Part shown: positions 50,793 through 62,369 of the stretch, piece by piece
Layout: every line of letters starts with the position of its first letter
Numbering within the stretch: position 1 is the stretch's first letter
NCBI GenBank assembly: GCA_011800155.1
Contig: CM022370.1
Span: forward strand, 186,001-250,000
Origin: Flammulina velutipes
Lineage: Eukaryota > Basidiomycota > Agaricomycetes > Agaricales > Physalacriaceae
DNA length: 64,000 bases
Direction: 5' to 3'
Translations under genes and position numbers: made by a program
Notes under the pieces: generated by a model
What the model was told of the DNA's origin: nothing
Database searches by the model: none
What the model saw: only the letters and a program-made list of their open reading frames with translations

Positions 50793-52352
50793 TGATGCGC
50801 ATTGTATTAATGCAAGTACGAAAGACCCCAAAATTTGCGATTCTAAGAAGCATTCTTAGTGATAGAACGAACCTATGAGTACAAGAACCTCTAGTTACAG
50901 ACCGAAACGCGTATACGATACAGTGTAAGGAGTTTCCGTGGTACGACCGGAAAACTCCTAAGATTCGTCGGAAAAGCGCCACACGCTGAAGGGCGTGTAG
51001 GTATAGCCAAACCACACATGACGATCTTGAATATCATCATCAAAAGTACCCCGATGGAGACATCGTGATCAAATACACTTGAACGCGCGAAACTCCGAAA
51101 TACTTAACGGAATTCGGCGAGTTACCCTTACACAAGGAAACTCTACATAAAGAGACGCAACGCCAGCAAGCAGTTAAACGCTGGCTGGACTAGCAAACCA
51201 AATGTTCATACTACTCAGACGTCGGGATATTACATAGGAGACTCAGGAGTCAGGGTAACCTTTTAGGCTTTCAAAAGATACTGCTCGATCACCGATCGAC
51301 TTACTCCGGTGGACTGTTCCTGATCGATTCTCGGGATCCACAAGTAAATCGTTACAAGGACCTACAATACGAGTACTATCGACAACTCGTAAAGATACAA
51401 CGATAGCTTTTCCGGAGTACTACCGGAAAAGTCCGAACACGATACTAAGAACATACTTGCGCGTCCAGTATACCAAACCTAGTCGGTACTACTCGGACTC
51501 GTAGTATGAAATAAGAATACGAACAAAGGCTAAGAGTTCCTGCTAGACAGGACTCGGCCGCTAATAATAGTGGAAACGATGAAATAGTGGAGCTTCCAAG
51601 CACAAGGAACAACCTGGCGCCATTGCAAACCCAGTTACGGCGCCACCATTGGTTGGATTCAAAGCAAATAGAAGCCAGAACGAATAGGCAGCAATGCCAA
51701 GGGCACCATTAGAGGGATATTCCGTACATCCTATCGGAATATTCCCCCGAACCAGCGGACTCGGTATTATATCCTTATTCAGACGTATATAGAAAACACT
51801 ATAAAGCTAGCTCGTTTGTACTATTTACAGTAGCTTACGCCCCCCGTATCCGCAGCCCACAAGCCGTATATACTGGAGGAATAGACTCTAAGATTTAGTT
51901 AGAAAAAGAACCACTGTTAGATAGGTGGAAATAAGAAACAGAACCAAAGATCTAAGAACTCATTGGAGCTACTTCCCATATTAAAGAAGTTGAAGCCAAG
52001 TCCTTTGCGATTCCAACGATCCGAGTTTCCGCGGGAAATTCCATCTAAAGAACCTACCAACTCTGGTTGGAGTCCCAAGTCCCATACAAGTGTGGTTCAG
52101 ACTGTGCTAGGCTATCTATTCAGGCCCCGACTAGTTGTTGGAGAGTCCTGATTATACAGATAGATACCAGAGCTCCCGCTCCCTAGTGTGGTTGAAGGTT
52201 GTTGGCCTGGGAAGAGCCTCATTAGGTCTCTTTACACACATCCCAATCGGCCTGTGACTTAGTGGCAAACTAGAACTCAGTTTAAAGATCAGATCCCTGT
52301 TACCCCGTCGAACTAGTATAAGCATTTTGAGCAGAAGATAGAGAGAAACAGT
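50793..52352 (+). repeat. 3' LTR, left part
   Basis: Matches 35089-36651 of the 5' LTR almost exactly and ends with GAAACAGT, which is repeated at 59422 after the hAT. Confidence 0.9.
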
Positions 52353-52500
52353 TAGGGAACAGCACGGGTGAAACCGCGGGTGTCTGACCCCGACCCGTTA
52401 CCCGACCCACCAAAAACCCGACCCAGATATGCGGGTATGGGTTTAGCACGGGTGTGGCGCAACCCGCGGGTTTACCCGTACCCGTGGGTGCCTACAAGCC
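52353..52500 (+). repeat. hAT left terminal and subterminal repeats
   Basis: A terminal inverted repeat of 17 bp followed by many ACCCG or CGGGT units in both orientations; mirrored at 59312-59421. Confidence 0.8.
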
Positions 52501-52569
52501 TAAATCCACCCAAAGAGATTAAAACACATACAGGTTCACCAGCATAGAGCAGAATCAGCATAGACAAGC

Positions 52570-55500
52570 TTAGATAACAACTTTACAATAATCTACCGGA
52601 AATTCTACATCTACTGCGTCAAGATCTTCTATTTCGCCATAGTCCTTCGATACAATCTTCGCCACTACCTCATCATTAACCAAGCCCGCATCGAACCAAC
52701 ATCCAAGACACATAAGTGCTCGCATTGATTGCGGGCTGAGACGGTTTCTTTCCCAAGTGGCAATACGCCGTGCACGACTAAAAATGCGCTCTACATCAAC
52801 GGACGTAGCTATTTGATGAATTAGTGATGTATTGACAAAGCATACAGTGAACATACCAGGAATAGCGAGGTAATCCAGTGCCATTCTAGACAGACGTGGA
52901 TACCTGTCGCGATGCTGGATCCACCAAGTAATGGGGTCATCCGTGGCCTCCAGCTGAGCACTCAGATAATCGCCAAGCTCATCATGGTTTTCGTCGAAGG
53001 CCGGAGGTCTTTCACGATCAATGGCAAAGGCACTTCGCTGCTTTGGTTGTCGACGCGACTTGCCAGACTCCTTGGCAGCCTTCGCCGCCTTCTCTTTTGG
53101 AAGTAAATCCGTTCGCGTAGTGTAGTGCGCTTCATAGCGCTCACGAATTAGCATGCGTGCTTTGTCAATCCAGTCCTCTTCCCAGTCATGTCGCGTGAAG
53201 TAATCCAGTTTGAATTCGGGATGAAGGACTGTCAATTAATTAATAACATGACGCCAATTGTGCATGAAACGTACTCATGGCAATGCGATAAACATCGGAA
53301 TGGTCTGTGAGCTCATAATATTTGTTGAGTATGTCCTTCGCCATCTGTAACGAGTGCGAGAGAGCGTCGGACAGTAGACCTTCGTTCTGGCCAAGCCTGA
53401 CTAGCCTTGTGACAAAGATACGGTCAATCTCATCCATCGTGGGGATGACTTCGCAGAGAAGCATATCAGGTTGTGAAAACTCCAAAGTTGCAGTCTTTAA
53501 CACCTAGACAAATGTTAGACCTCCTGTAGTATGCACTAGAAAAATAGTTGACTTACATTGAGCATATCACAGACTCCTGCCAACACGTCCCACTCATGAT
53601 CATCAAGATGAAGGTGAGCTACGTTATTGGTGATGTGGCCAGCGACACGGTCAATAGTCTTCCGATACTGTAATGCAATAGTCAGCATGTCAAACGTTGA
53701 GTTCCAACGTGTGCGGACGTCGCGTGGTAGCAGCCTTTCAACAAGGTGCATCTCTGCAACGGCCGCTTTCCACGCTGGCAATAGGAGTGTCGTCGAATTG
53801 ATAACCTTGAATGAAAAAGTACGCAGCTGCAATAGAGTTAATAACAGGTTGAGAGAGACAATGCTAGACATACCTTAACAAGAGCATTGCGTACAACATT
53901 GATCTCTTCCCGGAGATTTTCGCGACGCTCCTCTGTCATCTCGATGTCATCGATCCCATATTCGACCTCATCCAGCCCATCAGTATCGTCTTCCTCGCCT
54001 TCCAAAGCCTCCTTTTCCTCATTCGTCAGCTCGTAATCCTCGCCTGCACTGAACTGACGGAATTCAACGTCATCACTGTCACCAGCATCATCTTCGCCTC
54101 TTTTCCTCGCTGGATCAAACAGCCGCAGAAAGGCTTTTGCGATCAGGTTGACGGTGTGAGCAAAGCATCGTACACGAGCGCGACGCCCAAGAAACGACTT
54201 CAGGCTGCTTTCGAGTTCGTCAACCATTGTGTCAACGTTTGATGCATTGTCGCCAGCGATTGCGAGAACTTTGTCCTCAAGGCCGAACTCGATAATGACG
54301 TGGGCAAACTCGTCTGCAAGGTTGAAACCGCTGTGTGACTACCAATTGCATTAGTCAACATATATTGTTGAAGATAGAAGCCGTACCTTTGGTACTTCAA
54401 TAAAGTCCAACAAGAAGTTGAACGTCTCGCCGTCTTTGATGATATGGGCCGTAATGGCAAACCATGCGAAATGATTGCCAGATGTCCACGCATCACAAGC
54501 AAAACTAATGTCGCCAGAGTATTCCTTTGAACATCAATCAGATATATTAAACAGGCAACTTCAAATCAACGTACTCGTAGAAATTTTGCGATGCGACTGC
54601 GTGTCTTCGCGAAAATGTTCTTGGTATCTCGAGAGACTGTGGTGGGATGTGGAAGGCGATAAGTTGCAGGACGACCTGACTTCAACATGGCAATAACGGG
54701 CTCGTCACCGATAACTTCGAAAGGACGGAGGCATTGGGAGACCCAACGAACGACCATGCCACTATGAAATTCCATCAGCCATTGAAATTCCAGACCCACG
54801 ACAACAGTCGACATACCGTGATTCCTCGTATGTATGAGGGCGCATCAAAATGACGGGCTTGCTACCGTCGACACGCGGAAAGAAGTCTTGGATGTCCGCA
54901 AGAGGATTTCCTTTGAGCTTCATGACAGCCGACTGAGCATCAGCGAGAGACATCGACATGATATCGGTGTAGGACTTAGCCCCCCAACATGTCTTTGCAT
55001 GAGTGACCAGATTTCCGCCACCAGATCTATCCTTCGTGTCCTGGTAGCGATAGACGATATGCGTACACCCTGGCTTGCCACATGGGAAAGCGTGCGCGAG
55101 GCGTCCTCCCTTCATGACAGCCTTTGGGGTATCGAAGAAAGCATAGCGGGCGCTACGAAACTTGTCGACAATAATCTCTATGTAATACATTAGATCCAGA
55201 TATAGAAATGAAAAGGAATCTGACTTACTGAGCTCCAGCTTCGCTTTCTTCAACTCATCGTCATCATCTTCTTCATCACTGGATAGCTCCAGAGGAGTGT
55301 TGTCCATGGGTTCGTCCATCTCATCGCCTGAAGCTGACGGAGGTGAAGGAGGATGACTGCCTGAATTCGAAAACCCTTCATCAGATGCAGATGGAGTACT
55401 CTCGCGCGAAGGGCTGCGAGACGGACTGTGTTGGTGGCGGCGTCGCTGTCCGCGTCCACGCAAGACTGAGCCACGCATGCCACGGCCTACATCTGCAGAA

Positions 55501-55664
55501 ATCGTTCCAGACCGGAGACGCTTGCTAACGTCGGCCGGCGTGACAGTGTCGGAACGATTGCGTTTGGTGGTCTGACGTGAGCTACTGGCGGAGGCACTAC
55601 GTGAACCGGAAGCAGTATCTTCGTGAGTAGAGGACGAGGCCTGGGTTCGAGAAGGGCGGGGCAT
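52570..55664 (-). CDS. hAT transposase
   Basis: ATG 55664 (MPRPSRTQASSS). A Ser/Arg-rich N-terminus and acidic stretch, then a BED-type zinc finger (CGKPGC ... HAKTC near 55080-54990). Core: SGDISFACDAWTS (first Asp), LAIAGDNASNVDTMV (second Asp), RVRCFAHTVNLIAKAF (Cys-x2-His), TRWNSTFDML. The C-terminal dimerisation part is ITWWIQHRDRYPRLSRMALD and, across an intron, ATSVDVERIFSRARR with the catalytic Glu, then LSPQSMRALMCLGCW. About eight short introns join in frame. I see no disabling change, so it may be active. It is presumed to act in the nucleus on the 17-bp ends. Confidence 0.85.
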
Positions 55665-56033
55665 GATGGACTGAAAAGCGGAAGCACAGAGAGTAAATAA
55701 GGATATGGTTGGATACATTTTTGAGCTACGGTGAATGAGATATATATATATTGAACGACTCCCTGTAAACATGTTAGAAAATATGTCAGCGGATAAGAAA
55801 AAGAATGCGTACCAGTAGATGACAGATACGACAAAACACAGATGGAATGCGCCAAGTACAGCTAGATCCATCGATAAGCGAAAGAATGGGCAAAGGGTTC
55901 GAATGTGACTCACCAGATGTTCAACACGCCATCGTTATCTCTGCCAATCTACACCAACGGGCAGTCCATCCTCCAAATTCGACAACGGGGAACCGTCCGG
56001 TCAGGGTAGTCTAGGCGATATTGACTTGAGGTC

Positions 56034-56150
56034 GTTCCAGCGGTCCACGGTCCACGGTCGTGTGGCCAAGCGTTCCAGTGGTGCGGTCCACGGTCCACGG
56101 TCGTGTGGCCAAGCGTTCCAGCGGTCCATGGTCCACGGTCGTGTGGCAGG
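56034..56150 (+). repeat. Tandem repeat of about 40 bp, about three copies
   Basis: The unit contains cggtccacggtcgtgtggcc and aagcgttccag. Copies start near 56041, 56084 and 56122; the last is incomplete (atggtccacgg ... gtggcagg). It lies between the divergent hAT genes, so it may be regulatory. Confidence 0.75.
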
Positions 56151-57052
56151 CGAAAATGGTAATCATCTGGCTCAAAGCCGAGATGAACCAACATCGCACT
56201 GGCTCAAAGCCGAGTGGGATGCCGGCGCGACGACGAGGAGGAGGAGGTCCATTGGAGGTGGTGGAAGGAAAGAGAAGTCAACAGTGTGGCAGTGTTTGGC
56301 TGCGCACTGCTTGCCATTATTTGGCAAGCTCCTCTAGCCTCCTTCCACCACGCCACCACGCCACACCTCAACTGTTCCCACTTGTACCGCCGCGCAGTAT
56401 CACCTCGAATTTGATTCAGGTGATCTGCTAGCTGTCTCGACTTTGCGTCAGACACGCTTCGTTGCCACTGGAACGCCCGGAACCCCGCACTGCGCCCTGT
56501 GCTGCCAGCCTGTCCGTCATCGTGCCCGGACTGGACCTCAAAATCGTGCCGAAAATCATCCGCATCGTCGTGTACCACCACACCATCCGTTATCGCACCC
56601 ACTCCTCCGAATCGCCCCGCACCGTCTGTTATCGCGCTCGCACACCTCAAAATCGCGCTCGCACACCTCAAAATCGTGCCCACCGTTGCCTACCGTCACA
56701 TCGCCTGCACCATCTGTTATCGCGTCCCCTCTTCCAAATCGCGCCCGCACCGTCTGTTGTCGCGCGCGCACATCTCATAACCGCGCTTATCGTCGTTTAC
56801 CACCACACCGTCTGTTATCGTGCCCACTCCTCCAAATCACGCCCGTCGTGTATCATCCACCACTATCCAACGTCACCGTGCCATCGCGTACCGCCAACGT
56901 CCTGCACCACTATCGCCCCTCCAGCATCTCCCACCAGCATCACTCGTGTATATTCTGTCTCGACACTCCTAGCTGCTTTCCTACCTTTTCTCTTCAATTC
57001 TCAGTAAGTATTTCCTTCATTTCTACGTAACGCAGCATCTAATATCCTTTCA
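56151..57052. promoter_or_regulatory. hAT internal region upstream of second gene
   Basis: C-rich with loosely repeated phrases (caccgtctgttatcgcg; ctcgcacacctcaaaatcg twice near 56637-56678). A donor at about 57003 (CAGTAAGT) and acceptor at 57052 show that a 5' exon of the plus-strand gene lies here; I could not fix its start. Confidence 0.4.
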
Positions 57053-59237
57053 GTGGCATCCACCGCACCTTCCGACGGCAAAGTTGGTGCCGTCTTCCCC
57101 GCGTTCAACTCCTTCGTCACTTCACCCAACCAACTCATTGTTCGCCATCCTCTTCTTGGTGAACGCAACGTTCGTATGCGCCGTCTCTGGCATTTTGCCT
57201 TAGATGACCCGATTTACCACCCTCAGCCTTTCAATAATCGCATTGGGCACCTCGCCGTCATTTGTTACGGCGGTGCAAGGGAGATGCAGGGAGAAGTATG
57301 TTGGCATCCCGTTTCTGAGACGGATTTCGACTCAATCGATACGGCGGGTACGGCCACGGGTCTTGGGCGTATCAATATCGAGTTGGCAGATCTACTTAAT
57401 GGCTACTTTACCTATCTTAGAAAACGTTTTCGCGTCGCTCGTGCCAGCCCGGACAACCCCAGACTCCACCGCGACATCTATCTGCGTACGTACGAGGAAA
57501 ATCTCAAACTCCTCGTGCGACGTCTCAGCATCATCGCAACGTATACCGAAGCTGCAATGACGGTCTGTCTCACTCAGCGTGGTTTGCTGGAGTTTGAGGC
57601 ACGTCTTGACTGGTTGACGACTTATCGCCAACACTTCACGATGGATGTTCCCCAGAATCGACCTCCTGCCAAAGTTGTTGGCGCTCTCACGTCAGATCTC
57701 ACAGTTGCTGACCGTTTAAGTCGGGTATGTTATCTTGTCTTGACGAAGGATCTGGGCTGATTTTGTCCAAGGCTGGTATACCTGTATGGGTCGTTTGGAC
57801 ACCAATTCCACGGCGTCAAGAGCTCTCGGTGGATCAGTGGATTGACCCGCCGCCAGACGAGCCAGAGTTTCTTCCGCTGTGGGACGACTGGGAGCTAGAC
57901 TGTAGTGATGCAACATCTGCGCATCCTGTTATCTACACTGGCAAGGCTGGCTCGTTGGATCGCTACCGCACCATGAGCCAGTACTGCCACTCTTTGACCA
58001 ACACCAACGTCTACGATGACCATGACGACGACGACGCCCAATCTCAATCCCAATCCCAATCGGGTCCATCAAGATCTTCTTCAACCAGGCCTTCAAGTAC
58101 TGTTCCCTGTATGTGTTTTGTCTATGTCCGTGAGTATTATTTAATAGTTTTGTAGACTCCAAGACACGGGCGAAGTCTGCCAAGCAACAACCAGCTGAAC
58201 GAAACAAGTTCGTCGATGCAGCGTCTGATCTGCTTCCCCCCGCCATTCCTAGCTGGGCCGACACCAGCCGCGTCATTGGACTTGGCTTTGACGAAGGTGT
58301 GGAAAGGTTCAAGCGCTCACGAAACGTCAACGCTCGATACGCGCTCCCAGACCCCAACCTCATTGTCGGCCATAGCAACCCTACAATGTGTTCTGCATTT
58401 CTTCTTGCCTGGTTCAAGCTTCGTCCTCTGCTGATTTATCGCATCACATCCCCCGTCTTCGAGCCCTTCAAACTCAAAACGTGGCGCAAGATTCTTGGAC
58501 TCTTGAACTTCGGCAAAACTGCTGGTTCTCGCGCGTCTAAGGAATATGCCGACGTTCAAGAACAACTACAACGTTGCATTGATTTGGGCCAAACAGGAGT
58601 ACGTCTATTGACAGTTCTATTTTGTTACAGTCTAACACAAATACAGGCAACCGTTGATCTTCGAAACCTTCAGACTGCCCCCGTTGTATGGAATGGCATT
58701 GAATACCCCTCATCGTCACCTCCACCCCCGAATATCTGTCGTTTAGCTCTCTGGGAGATGTTTGAGATCAATTTCCGCTACGAGTTGTTTGCTCTAGATC
58801 GGCAATGCTATGTTCTTCCTGACGCACAACCCTCTGTTGACTCGTTCTCCTTCGTAGAGCCTGGAGAAGTACTGGACAATGTTGGTGGATATTCATGGAC
58901 GGATCGCCGACTCTTCATATTCGAAGCACTTCCCTATCTTGAGTCGTCGTTGGTGCCGAGTTCTGTCGAGAAAGGAAGGAGAGGCTTTGGCTCTATGAAT
59001 CTTCGCGAACGTTGCAATGCCTTGGGAGGGTTATTCCATGTTATGAAGGAGTGGCGTCGGAATTGTAAACCATTGGAGGCAAGTATCGAGCCGCGGGTAC
59101 GTCGTGTGGTCGAAAGCACTGTGTTGGATGAAAGGGACATTACAGAGATAGAGAGACTCTTGGTTGGCTTCTACATATCTACGTTTACTACAATTTTTTG
59201 CCGCGCTCCTATTCTTCCTCACCGTATAGTTGTATAA
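57053..59237 (+). CDS. Second gene of the hAT element, hypothetical
   Basis: Coding from the acceptor at 57052; the first exon lies upstream and is unresolved. Exons 57053-57724, about 57769-58109, about 58156-58598 and about 58648-59237 join in frame. Features: RMRRLWHFALDDPIYHPQPF, NRIGHLAVICYGGAREMQG, IPVWVVWTPIPRRQEL, VIGLGFDEGVERFKRSRNVN and CRLALWEMFEINFRYELFAL. This matches a large hypothetical family that I know as recurrent in agaric genomes. No catalytic motif is visible. Its place between hAT ends, divergent from the transposase, indicates it is carried by the transposon. Confidence 0.6.
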
Positions 59238-59311
59238 CATTATTTATGCTGTTTTTTTGGACTTAACAATCATGTATACTATTTTAAATGCTATATGACT
59301 GACTCTGACAT

Positions 59312-59421
59312 ACCAAAACCCGCGGGTAACCCACGGGTTGAAGGGGTCAACCCACAACCTGACCCAAACCCGCACCCGCGCCTCACGGGTACGGGTTACC
59401 CGGGACCCGTGCAGGTCACTA
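59312..59421 (-). repeat. hAT right subterminal and terminal repeats
   Basis: Dense ACCCG/CGGGT motifs ending in the inverted partner of the left terminal repeat. Confidence 0.8.
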
Positions 59422-59608
59422 GAAACAGTCCCATAAAACAAAGATACAAAGAACAAGAACCCGTCCCATACCACCTATTACAAAACGAACGATTGCTACT
59501 ATAACGTGAAATCCCGCTATAAACATCGGACTTTCCCGCATCGCACCATTAACTTGTTAGTGTGTGTTTTGTGTGTGTTTTTGTGGCGTTCTTCTACACT
59601 GCACATCA
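59422..59608 (+). repeat. 3' LTR, right part
   Basis: GAAACAGT duplication followed by the rest of the LTR (matches 36652-36826), with one extra base near 59552. It ends CTGCACATCA. Confidence 0.9.
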
Positions 59609-59847
59609 CCGGCATAGCGCCCATGTGAATGGAGGTGTCCGGGACGTTGGGACCCAGACGTCTCCCGCATGTATCGGTCGAAGTCGCGTTGAATCGACTC
59701 GGCTGTATCTGGTATCACCGGAGGAGCCATACCAGATATATCGATACCATAGTTGTATTGGGGAGGTGGGATTTGGTTTCGTCGACTCTGCGAACGGGAG
59801 TTCGAGTTAGAAGGATAGAGGTGGTTCTGCGAGTTGGAAGAGTACAT
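59609..59847 (-). pseudogene. Family member E, 5' part
   Basis: ATG 59847 (MYSSNSQNHLY). Encodes a Ser/Asn/Gln-rich start, GMAPPVIPDTAESIQRDFDR and YMRETSGSQRPGHLHSHG, then meets the LTR. D has the same N-terminal architecture, which fixes the insertion point. The gene continues at 35088. Confidence 0.75.
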
Positions 59848-59883
59848 GACTGTGATGGGTGAAAATGTCATTGAGCGTGTGGA

Positions 59884-59890
59884 TTATATA
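59884..59890 (-). promoter_or_regulatory. TATA box of family member E
   Basis: TATATAA on the minus strand, about 40 bp upstream of ATG 59847, same spacing as in A, B and D. Confidence 0.5.
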
Positions 59891-60091
59891 CTGTAGACGA
59901 TGTCGCGTCTACAATAGCAGAAGCTCATTGTTCATTGAACATTGAACATTGATCGGAAAAGGGATAGTCTATTGTCGTATGTCATTCCAAAGCGAGATTG
60001 ACGAGCGTGTCATTGTGAAGGAGTTGCCTTACTATTAGTATCTGGAAGACAATCGTACCTCCGTGATCGCCAAACGGTTTCTGTCCTAATC

Positions 60092-60104
60092 GGGCAATGA
60101 ACGC
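60092..60104. repeat. GGGCAATGAACGC block, copy 5
   Basis: One base differs from the consensus. It lies 245 bp upstream of E. Confidence 0.5.
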
Positions 60105-62175
60105 TTCGCCGATCATCGGAGGCTTATTCCCAGTGGCGACAAGCAACGTGGCAATATGTAGCAATAAACCGAAGGCTACGACGATGCAGACACATTGACT
60201 CCCGATGAGTGGGCCGAGGCTCACGACCAGCGTGACTGTGCCGGACGGGGAGTACGAGGAGTTTTATGAGAGTAGGAGGTCGTGTTGTTGAATTTGCAGA
60301 CGGGAAGGGGAAGGATTTCGTTATGACATTTGATGAATCACTGTAGTATAATCCGAGTTGAAAGTAGACAACGCAATGTAGAGGTATCGCTAGAACTATT
60401 GAACCGAGTGAGTCGATGGACCAACAACTTGGCGCGTATTTCTGTAGACGCGACATAAGTACTGAATATGCTTTGTCCATACGATTTCGATGTACAAGGT
60501 GTTGTTACTTTCAACACTGAATGACGCCTTGCGAAGCCGCATCGAAGAATTGCTCAATCATATCACAGCTTCGAAGACATCGTAAGGCGCGCATCCTAAA
60601 ACCATGGTAAGTAATAGGCGCGCGCTTAAGTAAAATAGATATAAATATACGAACCTGTGAAAGGTGAAACTCATGCTGAGAGGGCATTTCGGAAACAGAA
60701 TAACAACTCTATTACTCAGATATGCTACGAAAGATAGGCTTCGCGACGCATTGCAGCCACAGAAGGAAATCCTTTGGATCATTTATTCTGGAAACATTGT
60801 AAGCGACGTGTCAGGTAACGCCGAAAGCGAACTCACACTACCGGGGGGCGAAGGAGGGAGGAGACACGATGATCTCAAAGTACTAGAGTAGGCGATAACG
60901 CGATAAGCGGGGGACAAAGAAATTGTGATTCCTGCCGTTCGTCACAGCAATAGTTGGGTATTTAATTCGACACGGTATGGAGAATCGAACGTCTTTGCTA
61001 TACGCGAGCAGCATCATAGAAGCGGAAAAGAATCATGACTGGATCAATCGGTCAGCAGAGGCAGAGACAAAGAACGGATAGACTCACTACAAGAGGCGGG
61101 GCATGTACATCGGCTCTCACCTCAGCCTGAAGGCCCGCTCGTCCTCTCCTTTCCTTCTCAAGTGCGAAAGATTGAACTGGTGGGATTGTGTATGCGCAGC
61201 TGGACGACGTACGGAGAGGGGGTATCGTCGCCAAGATGTCTTGTCTTCGGAAGCGCCGTGAGGACTGGACGTCACAGACATCTCCGTTGGAAAGTAAATC
61301 GTTCGCAGGAGGGCCAAACTGATGCAGACACATCGACTTTGACGCGCTACGGTAAATCCAACGTCTTTTGTATATGCGAGCAGCAATCGTAGAAGCGTAG
61401 AGAATTATGACTGCGTGAATCGGTTAGCAGATGCACAGACGAACGATGACTAGACTCACTGTAAGAGGCACTATACGTCCGCTTTGAGATATCAGCATGC
61501 AAGCCCAATCGCGCGCTCCTTCCTTTTCTTCTCGAGTACGAAAAGTTGAACTGATGGGTGCAGCTGGACCCGACGGATAGGTGGTATCGCCGCCAAAAGG
61601 TGTTGTCCTGGGGAGTTCCATGGACGTCAGATGTTCATAAGCAGGGACAGTGAGCCAGCGTAGCTCTGGCGTGCAGATATCTTCCCCGTTTGAAAGTGCA
61701 TGCGCTGAAAAGAACGAGCAGGAGGGGAGCCCGTCGATGGCGGAGGTGAATACACCAGTCTCATGCATTTGGTGAAGGGGTATGACGAGGACGCTGAGCA
61801 GCCTCAAACGGACGGGGGATGTCGGCGCGATTGGATCCACGAGCAGCAGGGCATCCGCTCTACGGAGACAGCGCGCTCGAGCCTGTGAGTGCGCGTCTGA
61901 CGTCGAGGGTGTAGACTACATTAGCCGCATTGGGGGACGGACGACTTTTGTTCAGTCCATTGCTTTACGCTTGGTCAGAAGCGCTCAAAAACGCTGGCAT
62001 ATAGAAACGCACCTTCTACCCCGCGGTACCCTATCCAGTCTGCAGTCTTGCTGCCTCTTCGATATGTATCCTACGTGGCATGATTCGACGGCGACGTTTT
62101 CTGTCGAGAGCGTAGGAAGGAAGGAAGTAAACGGAGCAACTGATCCGAGGGACGGTAAAGCTTCCGGACCCAAAT
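60105..62175. other. Spacer between E and D with a tandem duplication
   Basis: Open frames on the minus strand (61052-61333, 61424-61840) are the two copies of a diverged duplication. Splice-like sites exist (donor gtgagtct near 61455, acceptor near 61405 with a ctaac branch site), but stops prevent a convincing gene. It may hold decayed exons. Confidence 0.35.
60968..61640. repeat. Diverged tandem duplication, offset about 373 bp
   Basis: 60968-61290 and 61340-61640 align: both have cgagcagca..gtagaagcg-like phrases, agactcact, gaaa..ttgaactg.tggg and gtatcg.cgccaa. A third weaker copy is near 25615-25720. Confidence 0.6.
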
Positions 62176-62188
62176 AGGCAATGAACGC
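62176..62188. repeat. AGGCAATGAACGC block, copy 6
   Basis: Preceded by aagcttccggacccaaat. About 30 bp on, gacctcgcagc and ttctgacgctc recall a decayed tRNA-Lys. It lies about 180 bp beyond the stop of D. Confidence 0.6.
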
Positions 62189-62369
62189 ATTTCCCTCCGA
62201 AGGATGACCTCGCAGCGTTATTCCATCTTTGATATAAATTCTGACGCTCGAAAGCAGGTGTGTTATCTCTGACACTTCCTGTGTGCGTAACGCAAACCAT
62301 TGCATTCGAAACGATACATTGAGTAAACTCGGACCCACATTACTTGTTACAACCTCCAACCTAGATGCC

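Larger units (their letters stand above)
52353..59421. mobile_element. hAT transposon nested in the 3' LTR
   Basis: 7069 bp, flanked by the 8-bp duplication GAAACAGT (52345-52352 and 59422-59429), the hAT hallmark. Ends: TAGGGAACAGCACGGGT at left and, on the other strand at right, TAGTGACCTGCACGGGT (13 of 17 identical). Both ends carry dense ACCCG/CGGGT motifs within about 130 bp, typical subterminal binding repeats. It carries a transposase (minus) and a second large gene (plus). A tandem repeat lies between them at 56034-56150. Confidence 0.92.
35089..59608 (+). mobile_element. Ty3-type LTR retrotransposon, 17.4 kb, holding a nested hAT
   Basis: Two 1.74 kb LTRs begin TGATGCGCATTG and end CTGCACATCA: 35089-36826 and 50793-59608 (the latter split by the hAT). 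The target duplication is CCGG (35085-35088 and 59609-59612), and paralogue D keeps the matching empty-site sequence near 63340. The order is LTR, primer-binding site, gag, protease, RT, RNase H, integrase, then three accessory genes, then LTR. Protease-RT-RNase H-integrase is the Ty3/gypsy order. By eye the LTRs differ only near 35587/51299 (a/g) and by one base near 36770/59552. The extra 6.9 kb after integrase makes it unusually long. Confidence 0.9.

Noticed and set aside
56034..56150. Possible CRISPR-like array
   Set aside because: Repeats are directly adjacent without spacers, GC-rich, and in a fungal transposon.
56443..57030. Pro/Ser/His-rich plus-strand frames
   Set aside because: Three overlapping frames over a C-rich repeat-like stretch; at most the 5' exon of the gene at 57053, but I could not choose a frame.
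35089..59608. Two independent solo LTRs instead of one element
   Set aside because: The outer duplication CCGG, the primer-binding site after the left copy and the continuous internal genes show one element.
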